This document shows positions 1 through 5,736 of a DNA stretch of 9,133 bases, one piece after another. The number at the start of each line of letters is the position of its first letter. Positions within the stretch are counted from its first letter, which is position 1. The notes under the pieces were generated by a model. It was not told where the DNA came from and did not search any database. It was given only the letters and a program-made list of their open reading frames with translations. The DNA lies in contig JACDCA010000724.1 in the NCBI GenBank assembly GCA_013694635.1, positions 1 through 9,133 of the forward strand. The letters are read 5' to 3'. The DNA comes from Acidobacteriota bacterium (GTDB lineage: Bacteria > Acidobacteriota > Vicinamibacteria > Vicinamibacterales > 2-12-FULL-66-21). Both the position numbers and the translations under genes were made by a program.

Positions 1-2067
1 GCCCGGGCGCTGGCCGACGCTTTCACGTCCACGCCCGGCGGTCTCGAGCGGATGCTGCTCGACGGTCCGTCCAAACATCCGCGGTATCAGCTGCTCCTTC
101 GCGAGATGTCGCGCCTCCAGCGCCACCAGGAGGCCGGTCCCGCGGAGATCCGCGCGATCCTGGATCGCGTCTCCCTCCACTTCCTGACGCAGGAGGGGGC
201 CGCGCGTCGGGGCGGCGCAATCCCGCCGTATACCGCCGCGCACTGCGCGACGCACGACATTGCCCGGCGGCATCGCGAGGCGGTCTTTGCCGTCGCACCC
301 CAGGTCGCACAGGTCGTCCGCCAGTTTTCGCGCGACTTCAACGTCGTTCTCGCGCGCGGGATCCGCCGGATGTTCGCGATTGCGCTCGAGCAGTACCGCC
401 GGACGCTCGCGGCGCGGGCGGTGCTGGATTTTTCGGACGTCCTCGAGCGAGCCCTCGAGCTGCTCCGCCGCATGGACGAATTCTCACAGAGCCGCTATCG
501 TCTCGAGTCGCGATATCACCACGTCTTGGTAGACGAATTCCAGGACACGAGCCGAGCACAATGGGAGCTGGTGTCGCTGCTGATCGAATCCTGGGGGGAA
601 GGGCTCGGGCTCGTGTCGAACCCTTCGATCTTCATCGTCGGAGACCGCAAGCAATCGATTTATCGATTCCGGGACGCTGAAGTGGCCGTGCTTCAGGATG
701 CCGGCCGATACATCGGCGCGCTCAGGGCGGATGGACGAGCCCGGCAATCGATTTCCCGCAGTTTCCGAGCAGTTCCCGAGCTGTTGGATTTCGTGAATGA
801 AGTGTGCGCGGAAATGACGCTCCCCATCTCCCGCCCGGACGCTTTCGTTTACCGCGACATCGATCGATTCCCCGATACCGGTGCGGCCCGCGACCCCCGC
901 GGTCCGGCGCTCGGCATTGCGGCAGCCGACGATCCCGTGATCTGCGCCGATCTCGTCGCGGAGGAAATCGCCCGCATTCTGCGTGAAGACGACGTCCGCG
1001 ATCGCAAGACGGGAGTCCCGCGGCGCGCCAGGCCAGGGGACATCGCCATCCTCTTTCGCTCGCGCACGAGTCACCGCGAGTTCGAGCACGCGCTCGCGGA
1101 ACGAGACATACCGGCGTATGTCTACAAGGGGCTCGGATTCTTCGACTCGGATGAGATCAAGGACGCCTCGGCTCTCCTCAGATACCTCCCGCAGCCAGGT
1201 TCGGACCTCCGCGCGGCGGCGTTTCTCCGCTCGCGGTTCATACGGCTGTCCGACGCGGCGCTCGCAGCGCTTGCGCCGCATCTCGCCGACGCCATTACCG
1301 GCGACGCCGATATGTCCGCCCTGGACGCGGAAGATCAGCGCGTCCTCGGGCACGTGCGAGCGGCGGTTCCTGCATGGCTGGCGGCCGCCGATCGTATCCC
1401 GCCGGCTGAACTCTTTGAGCAGGTCCTGGCAGAAGGCGGCTACGCGTATGAATTGCGCGGAAGGCGTCGCCAGCAGGCGTGGGAGAACCTCAAGAAGATG
1501 CGGGGCCTTGTCCGCCGTGTTCAGAACCGCGGATACGCGACCCTGGCGCGGATCGCCGATCATATCGATTCGTTGAGCGCCGGCGACGAGTCGAACGCCG
1601 TGCTCGAAGCCATCGACGCCGTGAACCTGATGACGGTGCACGCCTCGAAGGGGCTAGAGTTTCCGATCGTGTTCGTCGTGAACATGGCGCGCGGGGCCGG
1701 CGGGCTGCCGCGACCGGTCCGGGTCATCGCGGACGGCGAGAATGGGCAGCCGTCCGTCTCCGTGAGCCCGTTCGTCTCGGAGTCAGACGACGTGGAGCGG
1801 GAGCGCGAGCAGCACGAAACGCGGCGCCTGCTCTATGTCGCTTTTACCAGGGCCAGAGACCGGCTGTACCTGTCGTCCGCGCTCAAGGATGGATCGCTGC
1901 AGGCGGGCCGCGGCGGACTCGCCGACGTCCTGCCGCTGTCGGTTCGGGCCCTGTTCGCCACCGCCGCCTCGTCGCCGGAGGGCACGATTGCCTGGACCTC
2001 GGGGTCCGGCCGGGAGTTCCGTTGGCGCGTGTGCCGAGCGCTCGCGGCCGTGTCTCCGCAATCCTGA
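1..2067 (+). CDS. AddA/RecB-type UvrD-family helicase, 3' part, lacking nuclease domain
   Basis: This is the C-terminal 688 residues of a superfamily 1A DNA helicase; the frame is open from base 1, so the true start and the Walker A motif lie outside the window. Numbering from the window edge, motif II is VDEFQDTS (177-184), motif III is GDRKQSIYRFR (from 214), motif IV is SFRAVPELL (near 255), motif V is VHASKGLEFP (546-555) and motif VI is YVAFTRARDRL (612-622). The GD-x-KQSIYRFR form is typical of AddA and RecB rather than PcrA/UvrD, so the likely role is end resection in double-strand break repair with an AddB partner. AddA proteins normally carry a PD-(D/E)XK nuclease domain of some 250-300 residues after motif VI. 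Here only about 65 residues remain, ending ALAAVSPQS, and no nuclease motif was seen in any frame just downstream. It is therefore either a truncated gene or a natural nuclease-less form. Confidence 0.9.
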   Translation, partial: ARALADAFTSTPGGLERMLLDGPSKHPRYQLLLREMSRLQRHQEAGPAEIRAILDRVSLHFLTQEGAARRGGAIPPYTAAHCATHDIARRHREAVFAVAPQVAQVVRQFSRDFNVVLARGIRRMFAIALEQYRRTLAARAVLDFSDVLERALELLRRMDEFSQSRYRLESRYHHVLVDEFQDTSRAQWELVSLLIESWGEGLGLVSNPSIFIVGDRKQSIYRFRDAEVAVLQDAGRYIGALRADGRARQSISRSFRAVPELLDFVNEVCAEMTLPISRPDAFVYRDIDRFPDTGAARDPRGPALGIAAADDPVICADLVAEEIARILREDDVRDRKTGVPRRARPGDIAILFRSRTSHREFEHALAERDIPAYVYKGLGFFDSDEIKDASALLRYLPQPGSDLRAAAFLRSRFIRLSDAALAALAPHLADAITGDADMSALDAEDQRVLGHVRAAVPAWLAAADRIPPAELFEQVLAEGGYAYELRGRRRQQAWENLKKMRGLVRRVQNRGYATLARIADHIDSLSAGDESNAVLEAIDAVNLMTVHASKGLEFPIVFVVNMARGAGGLPRPVRVIADGENGQPSVSVSPFVSESDDVEREREQHETRRLLYVAFTRARDRLYLSSALKDGSLQAGRGGLADVLPLSVRALFATAASSPEGTIAWTSGSGREFRWRVCRALAAVSPQS

Positions 2068-2089
2068 CGATTCCGTCTTACAGGAATCG
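2068..2089 (+). terminator. Hairpin directly after the helicase stop codon
   Basis: CGATTCC (2068-2074) and GGAATCG (2083-2089) are perfect complements around an 8-base loop and start at the first base after the TGA. No T-run follows, so it is not a classical intrinsic terminator. It could protect the mRNA 3' end or contribute to termination. Confidence 0.3.
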
Positions 2090-2402
2090 ACACTGTGGGT
2101 GACGTTGTAACCGGCGTTGGCAAGAGCATCCGCGAGTATGCGTCTCCAACGCGCTGGATTTCCGCGCTCGCAGGCGGGTAACCCTTACCAGCTGAGCAAG
2201 TTCCATTCGAAACCATGCGCGCAGTCATCTGCGGACCGCTGGTTGTCTCCTGCGGATATCACGGCGTCCTCGCCGCTGCGCAATGCCGTGCACGAGTTGC
2301 AAATGATGTTTCTGCAGGCATTTCTGGCCGGGAAGGAACCAAAAGGTTCGAACTGCGGTCTAACGAATTAACTGGCGTTCAGATTGCATGACGGCAAGCG
2401 AC

Positions 2403-2408
2403 GGGAGG
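2403..2408 (+). promoter_or_regulatory. Ribosome binding site that selects the GTG start at 2415
   Basis: GGGAGG lies 6 bases before an in-frame GTG at 2415, which is good Shine-Dalgarno spacing. The upstream in-frame ATG at 2388 has no such site and would place the purine run inside the coding region. The GTG is therefore preferred as start. Confidence 0.6.
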
Positions 2409-2414
2409 TGCGGT

Positions 2415-2660
2415 GTGGCAGTTCCTGCTAGTGCCCTTAGTTACGTAAGACCCACAACGACGGTGTTCGAGCTCGAAGCGCTCGAGGGGTTGCCGTGTGG
2501 CTGCGTAGCAGCGGCCTATCGCGCCCGTCCCTGGGATGTCGCGGTCGTTTCGCTCGAGGCGAAGGGTCCCCACTGCATTCTGGCCGGCCATTCGAGCGGC
2601 CAGGTGCTTCGGCTGGGCGATCCCTCGGAGTTCGACGATGAGGACGAAGCGGACGAGTAA
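2415..2660 (+). CDS. Conserved-looking small hypothetical protein with acidic C-terminal tail
   Basis: This encodes 81 residues from the GTG at 2415, or 90 from the ATG at 2388. I do not recognise the family and assign no function. The core, about residues 15-70, alternates short hydrophobic and polar runs and looks like a compact beta-rich fold. It has a CGC motif (Cys28, Cys30), then His53-Cys54 and His59, which together could bind a metal, though this is only a guess from composition. The last eight residues, DDEDEADE, form a strongly acidic tail. There is no signal peptide or membrane segment, so it should be cytoplasmic. Support for a real gene comes from the well-placed ribosome binding site and protein-like composition. 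It lies 121 bases before the zinc-ribbon gene, which has its own promoter candidate. Confidence 0.7.
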   Translation: MAVPASALSYVRPTTTVFELEALEGLPCGCVAAAYRARPWDVAVVSLEAKGPHCILAGHSSGQVLRLGDPSEFDDEDEADE

Positions 2661-2708
2661 TCTCTCCTTCTAATTCCCTGACCCCGCCTGCTGCCGCTAA
2701 GATCTTGA

Positions 2709-2738
2709 TTGCGTACGTGAAAGCCGTCCGCGTACAAT
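2709..2738 (+). promoter_or_regulatory. Candidate sigma70-type promoter for the zinc-ribbon gene
   Basis: TTGCGT (2709-2714), an 18-base spacer and TACAAT (2733-2738) give a weak -35 and a strong -10 (five of six consensus bases). The expected transcription start is near 2745, which leaves a leader of roughly 37 bases before the ATG at 2782. The region is intergenic and less GC-rich than its surroundings, which adds some support. Confidence 0.4.
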
Positions 2739-2781
2739 TTGAAGGTTTCGAGCGGCCCTGACCGCCGACGAGGAGTGTGGA

Positions 2782-3003
2782 ATGGCATTGACCTGTCCGA
2801 GCTGCGGGAACGACCAGAATTTTCTGGTCAAAACCCTGCAGATGCACGTGGTTCAGTTGCGCGAGTCGCGCGTGGAAGCTAACGAAGAGGGGCGCCCCGC
2901 GGTGATCGAACTGCTGTGCGACGAGTGCGAAACGGCGCTGAATTTCAGTGATTTCGACGAAGACGTCCGGAACGAAGTCCTTCTGACCCTCGGCGCCCGC
3001 TGA
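2782..3003 (+). CDS. Small zinc-ribbon protein
   Basis: This 73-residue protein has two CxxC knuckles, CPSC (Cys5, Cys8) and CDEC (Cys46, Cys49), separated by about 37 residues that should form the beta strands of a zinc ribbon. The spacing suits a single structural zinc ion. Such stand-alone ribbons often bind nucleic acid or a protein partner, but this sequence does not say which. The start is well supported: GAGGAG at 2770-2775 lies 6 bases before the ATG. No signal peptide or membrane segment is present. The C-terminal third is acidic (DFDEDVRNE). It may be a monocistronic unit: its own promoter candidate lies upstream, and a separate promoter candidate precedes the J-domain gene downstream. 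Confidence 0.85.
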   Translation: MALTCPSCGNDQNFLVKTLQMHVVQLRESRVEANEEGRPAVIELLCDECETALNFSDFDEDVRNEVLLTLGAR

Positions 3004-3024
3004 TCGGGGCCGCCTCACTTCAGA

Positions 3025-3039
3025 GCGCCCGAGCGGCGC
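3025..3039 (+). terminator. Weak GC-rich hairpin downstream of the zinc-ribbon gene
   Basis: GCGCC (3025-3029) pairs with GGCGC (3035-3039) around a 5-base loop, 22 bases after the stop codon. The nearest T-run (3055-3058) is too far away for a standard intrinsic terminator. It marks a possible transcript boundary before the promoter candidate at 3060. Confidence 0.2.
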
Positions 3040-3059
3040 GATTCCTCGCTTACGTTTTC

Positions 3060-3088
3060 TTGACTTCCCCGATCCCGGCTCCTATCGT
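3060..3088 (+). promoter_or_regulatory. Candidate sigma70-type promoter for the J-domain/mrp operon
   Basis: TTGACT (3060-3065, five of six consensus bases) is followed by a 17-base spacer and TATCGT (3083-3088, four of six). The predicted transcription start near 3095 gives a leader of about 80-115 bases, depending on which ATG is used. It lies in the gap between the zinc-ribbon gene and the four-gene run, where a promoter is expected. Confidence 0.45.
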
Positions 3089-3139
3089 ACCGGAACGGCG
3101 GTACCTGTTCTGCAGGCTTGGCGACGGTGGGAGGCGGCA

Positions 3140-3166
3140 GTCGGGCCGCCCGGGCGGGGGCCCGAC
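3140..3166 (+). promoter_or_regulatory. GC-rich hairpin in the presumed 5' leader of the J-domain gene
   Basis: GTCGGGCC (3140-3147) is perfectly complementary to GGCCCGAC (3159-3166) around an 11-base loop. The loop region also contains the 12-base palindrome CCGCCCGGGCGG (3147-3158), so two alternative folds compete. It ends 7 bases before the ATG at 3174 and 43 before the ATG at 3210. No T-run follows. It could limit translation from 3174 or pause transcription; this is structural inference only. Confidence 0.35.
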
Positions 3167-3209
3167 CGGGTGGATGACCGAACGGGAAACTACTGCGAAT
3201 TCACGGCGA

Positions 3210-3806
3210 ATGCGGGATTACTACGACGTGCTCGGCGTTGGAGCCGATGCGGGGGCCGACGAGATCAAGCGGGCGTATCGCCAGCTCGCTCGGCGCTATC
3301 ACCCCGACATCTCGGGTGACGACCGTACGGCCGCGTTCCTCGAAGTGGCGCGCGCGTACGAGGTGCTCACGAATCCCAACCGGCGCCGCTCCTACGATGC
3401 GTCGCTCCGCGATCGCACGTCGCGCGTCAACTGGCTGGCCGACGAGGTGGCGATCGACTTTCCATCGGTCTCCAGCGTGCTCGACGGCATGCGGCATTCG
3501 TTTTTCGGCAACATCCCGAATGCGCGCCTTGCCGCGGTCGTGGAGCTGACACCGCAGGAGGCGTTCTGGGGGGCGCTCGTCCCGCTCCAGATCCCGCTTC
3601 GAACCACCTGCGCGGGCTGCGGCGGCCGTGGCGAAGTGTGGGACGAATGGTGCGTGGCGTGCGCGGGCACCGGCGAGATCGCCGCCGACTATCCGCTCCG
3701 CCTGCGCGTTCCGCCCGGGGCGCGCGCCGGCTCGCGGTTCCGTTTCAGCGTCACGCCGCCGGGGATGGCCCCGGCGATGATCGAAATCAGCATCTCCGTG
3801 CGGTAG
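3210..3806 (+). CDS. J-domain co-chaperone with a single zinc-knuckle pair (compact DnaJ-like)
   Basis: This 198-residue protein should stimulate the ATPase of an Hsp70 (DnaK) through its N-terminal J domain (about 3-65), which holds the essential HPD at 31-33. A linker follows (about 70-105). The C-terminal part (about 106-198) resembles the first substrate-binding domain of DnaJ, including PPGARAGSRFRF. It carries only two cysteine pairs, CAGC (134, 137) and CVAC (148, 151), so one zinc site, whereas DnaJ has four CxxCxGxG repeats and two zinc sites. The second C-terminal domain and dimerisation end are absent. The start at 3210 is chosen because the J domain begins there (MRDYYDVLG). An in-frame ATG at 3174 would add 12 residues, and neither has a good ribosome binding site. 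The next gene starts 10 bases after the stop, pointing to an operon. Confidence 0.85.
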   Translation: MRDYYDVLGVGADAGADEIKRAYRQLARRYHPDISGDDRTAAFLEVARAYEVLTNPNRRRSYDASLRDRTSRVNWLADEVAIDFPSVSSVLDGMRHSFFGNIPNARLAAVVELTPQEAFWGALVPLQIPLRTTCAGCGGRGEVWDEWCVACAGTGEIAADYPLRLRVPPGARAGSRFRFSVTPPGMAPAMIEISISVR

Positions 3807-3816
3807 CGCGGCGTTC

Positions 3817-4206
3817 ATGCGTTCGCATATCAGACTGCTCGGCGTCCTCCAGTTGACGTGGGGGGCCATCGGGCTCGTGCTCGGCGCCGCGACGCTGTTG
3901 CTGGCCATCGGCGCCCTCGCCATCGGCCTGTTCAACTCCGGCGATCGCGTGGGGGCCGGAGTCACGGCGCTTACGTTCGGCGTCTTCGCCGCCGCGCTCC
4001 TTATCGGAGGAGCGGCGAATGCGTGGGCGGGGCGGTCGTTGCGCCGCCAGGAGCCGGCGGGCCGGTCCGCGGTCATGTGGCTCGCGCTCCCGAATCTTTT
4101 CCTGCTGCCATTCGGAACGGCGCTCGGGATTTATGCCTGGTGGGTGCTGCTCCACAACGAATCGCGGGCGCTGTTCGTCGGCGCGCCGCGACAACCCTCA
4201 ACATGA
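3817..4206 (+). CDS. Small multi-pass membrane protein of unknown function
   Basis: This 129-residue protein has three long hydrophobic blocks: about 7-39 (long enough for one or two helices), 46-72 and 84-113. A short arginine-rich loop, GRSLRRQ, follows the second block and should be cytoplasmic. The segment LPFGTALGIYAWWVLLHNESRALF at the end of the last helix resembles a motif I associate with uncharacterised bacterial membrane proteins, but I cannot name the family with confidence. There is no enzyme motif. It starts 10 bases after the J-domain gene without a clear ribosome binding site and overlaps the next start by four bases (ATGA at 4203-4206), so translational coupling at both ends is likely. 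Confidence 0.8.
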   Translation: MRSHIRLLGVLQLTWGAIGLVLGAATLLLAIGALAIGLFNSGDRVGAGVTALTFGVFAAALLIGGAANAWAGRSLRRQEPAGRSAVMWLALPNLFLLPFGTALGIYAWWVLLHNESRALFVGAPRQPST

Positions 4207-4532
4207 ACAAAACAATCGGCGGTCTGGACGAAAACGTCGGAGGGGCGCTCGCGTACGCGTTCGGCTGGATCACGGGTGCAGCCTTCCTGCTGCTCGAGCC
4301 GACCAACAACTTCGTGCGTTTTCACGCCTGGCAGTCGGTCATCGTCTTCGGAGGACTGTCGATCGCGTGGTTCATCGCCTTGTCGCTGCTGTTTCCCCTG
4401 GGATGGTTCATTGCCTTTCCAATCATTCTTCCGCTGTCGGCAGTGCTCTGGCTGCTGCTGATGTACAAGGCCTACCGGGGCGAGCGCTACAAGCTGCCCG
4501 TCGCGGGCGACATGGCGGAACAGCGCGACTAG
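4203..4532 (+). CDS. DUF4870/Tic20-like small membrane protein
   Basis: This 109-residue protein has three predicted membrane helices (about 14-32, 43-63, 68-89). The loop and helix start VRFHAWQSVIVFG (38-50) matches the hallmark RFHAxQS segment of DUF4870/Tic20-like proteins, whose molecular role in bacteria is not established. The C-terminus after YRGERYKLP is short and polar. The start ATG overlaps the previous gene's stop as ATGA, so the true start is this one and not the long open frame that extends upstream through the preceding gene. Mrp follows after 23 bases. Confidence 0.85.
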   Translation: MNKTIGGLDENVGGALAYAFGWITGAAFLLLEPTNNFVRFHAWQSVIVFGGLSIAWFIALSLLFPLGWFIAFPIILPLSAVLWLLLMYKAYRGERYKLPVAGDMAEQRD

Positions 4533-4555
4533 TTCCGATACACTCTAAAGAAACC

Positions 4556-5650
4556 ATGGCAACTGTTTCCGAAGCCGCGGTGCTGGACGCGCTCCGCAGC
4601 GTGCAGGACCCCGATCTCAAACGCGATATCGTTTCGCTCAAATTCATCAAGAACCTCCGGATCGACGGCGGACGCGTGGCGTTCGCGATCGAGCTCACCA
4701 CACCGGCATGCCCGGTGAAGGACCAGATGCGCGACCAGGCGCACGATCTGGTCGCCGCGCTGCCGGGCGTGACCAGCGTCGACATCGAGATGACGTTTCA
4801 GGTGCGCGCGACGGTCTCATCCGACATGAACCGGCAGCCGGTGCCCGGCGTGAAGAACATCATCGCGGTCGGCGCCGGTAAGGGTGGTGTCGGAAAGACC
4901 ACGGTGGCGGTCAACCTCGCGATCGCGCTCAGCCAGCGTGGCGCGCGTGTCGCCATGATCGACGGCGACGTGTATGGACCGAACGTCCCGATCATGCTCG
5001 GCATCAGCACGCAGCTCCAGACCGACGGTCAGAAAATCGTTCCGGCGGAGCAGTACGGCCTGCAACTCGTCTCGATGGCGTTTCTGACGAGCGACGATTC
5101 GCCGGTGATCTGGCGAGGTCCGATGCTTCATGGCGTGATCAACCAGTTCTTCCGCGAGGTGCGCTGGGACGCCGTCGACTACCTCATCGTCGACATGCCT
5201 CCCGGGACTGGTGACATCGCGCTCAGCCTCAGCCAGTCCGTCCCGGTCTCGGGCGCCGTCGTCGTCACCACCCCGCAGACCGTGTCGGTTGCGGATACGC
5301 GGCGTGCGGTGAGGATGTACCAGAAACTCAACGTGCCGACGCTCGGACTCATCGAGAACATGAGCCACTTCGTCTGCCCGTCATGCGAGCACGAGAGCGA
5401 CATCTTCGGCAAGGGAGGCGGAGAGGCGCTGGCGACGGAGCTGGCGGTGCCGTTCCTCGGCCGGATCCCGCTCTACGAGCCGATCCGTGTCGGCGGCGAT
5501 ACCGGGGTGCCGATTACGGTGGGGGATCCGCACTGCGCGGCCGCACGGGCGCTGCGCTCTGCCGCCGAACAGCTTGCCGCCCAGCTTTCGATCGCCAACT
5601 TCAACTCGACAGCGAAAAGGGCAATACCCTTGCTTCAAGTCAATCGCTGA
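4556..5650 (+). CDS. mrp: Mrp/ApbC (NBP35 family) iron-sulfur cluster carrier ATPase
   Basis: This 364-residue cytoplasmic P-loop ATPase, of usual family length, assembles or transfers iron-sulfur clusters to apoproteins. The N-terminal MIP18/DUF59 domain (about 5-85) includes the conserved TTPACP with Cys52. The ATPase domain starts near 100 with the deviant Walker A GKGGVGKTT (108-116). It continues with DGDVYGPN (136-143), the switch segment DMPPGTGD (213-220) and the cluster-binding CPSC (Cys274, Cys277) after ENMSHFV. The ATG at 4556 is chosen because the MIP18 domain begins directly after it; only a weak AAAGAA precedes it, so coupling with the upstream gene is likely. The last codons lie inside the 7-bp repeat array that follows. 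It is the last gene of the likely four-gene operon; the link to the J protein is suggestive, since chaperones also act in cluster transfer, but this is unproven. Confidence 0.95.
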   Translation: MATVSEAAVLDALRSVQDPDLKRDIVSLKFIKNLRIDGGRVAFAIELTTPACPVKDQMRDQAHDLVAALPGVTSVDIEMTFQVRATVSSDMNRQPVPGVKNIIAVGAGKGGVGKTTVAVNLAIALSQRGARVAMIDGDVYGPNVPIMLGISTQLQTDGQKIVPAEQYGLQLVSMAFLTSDDSPVIWRGPMLHGVINQFFREVRWDAVDYLIVDMPPGTGDIALSLSQSVPVSGAVVVTTPQTVSVADTRRAVRMYQKLNVPTLGLIENMSHFVCPSCEHESDIFGKGGGEALATELAVPFLGRIPLYEPIRVGGDTGVPITVGDPHCAAARALRSAAEQLAAQLSIANFNSTAKRAIPLLQVNR

Positions 5651-5736
5651 TCCCTGATCTCTGATCAATCAATCCCGAATCCGAATCGCGGATCGGGATC
5701 CGAGAGCCGCGATGAGGGATCAGCGATCAGGGATCA
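5646..5736. repeat. Degenerate 7-bp tandem array with inverted symmetry between convergent genes
   Basis: Thirteen consecutive 7-base units can be read without a gap. The left units are of the type GCTGATC, CCTGATC, TCTGATC; the middle ones vary (CCGAATC, GCGGATC); the right units are GGGATCA, GCGATCA, GGGATCA. Left and right units are reverse complements, so the array folds: 5643-5655 pairs perfectly with 5715-5727 (13 bp), and 5648-5659 with 5725-5736 (12 bp) in a second register. It includes the last codons of mrp on the plus strand and of the MFS gene on the minus strand. It may act as a bidirectional terminator or mRNA end structure, although the loop is about 60 bases and there are no T-runs. 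Confidence 0.75.

Larger units (their letters stand above)
2068..2414. other. Intergenic stretch without a convincing gene
   Basis: About 350 bases separate the helicase from the next credible start. The helicase frame stays open for 37 codons after its TGA (to TAA at 2179) but resembles no nuclease domain. A TTG-started frame at 2117-2371 would encode 84 residues with no recognisable domain and no ribosome binding site. Base use looks less GC-rich than in the neighbouring genes. Small hairpins are visible, for example CACGGC/GCCGTG around 2263-2294 with CGGCG/CGCCG inside it, and GAACC-AAAA-GGTTC near 2336-2349. The stretch could be the decayed remnant of the missing helicase C-terminus or of an insertion; the sequence does not decide. 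Confidence 0.5.

Noticed and set aside
484..1641. Long open frame (385 codons) on the minus strand opposite the helicase gene
   Set aside because: It lies wholly opposite clear helicase motifs, has arginine-rich low-complexity composition and no recognisable domain; it is a GC-rich shadow frame.
2104..2127. VVTGVGKS in the frame after the helicase stop, similar to the SIS-domain sugar-phosphate isomerase motif or a P-loop
   Set aside because: The similarity covers eight residues only, the surrounding residues do not fit either family, and the frame ends after 37 codons.
2336..2356. GGTTCGAAC resembling a tRNA T-loop
   Set aside because: The flanking five bases do not pair as a T-stem and no acceptor or anticodon arm can be drawn upstream.
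2117..2371. 84-codon frame from a TTG in the gene-poor stretch
   Set aside because: No ribosome binding site, an unusual start, no recognisable domain and no neighbour coupling; too weak to call a gene.
3060..3209. N-terminal extension of the J protein from a TTG at 3060
   Set aside because: The extra 50 residues are low-complexity and Pro/Gly/Arg-rich, and the TTG coincides with the -35 box of the promoter candidate.
3858..4202. Upstream extension of the DUF4870-like frame
   Set aside because: It overlaps the preceding membrane-protein gene in another frame and is arginine-rich; the ATGA overlap at 4203 is the natural start.
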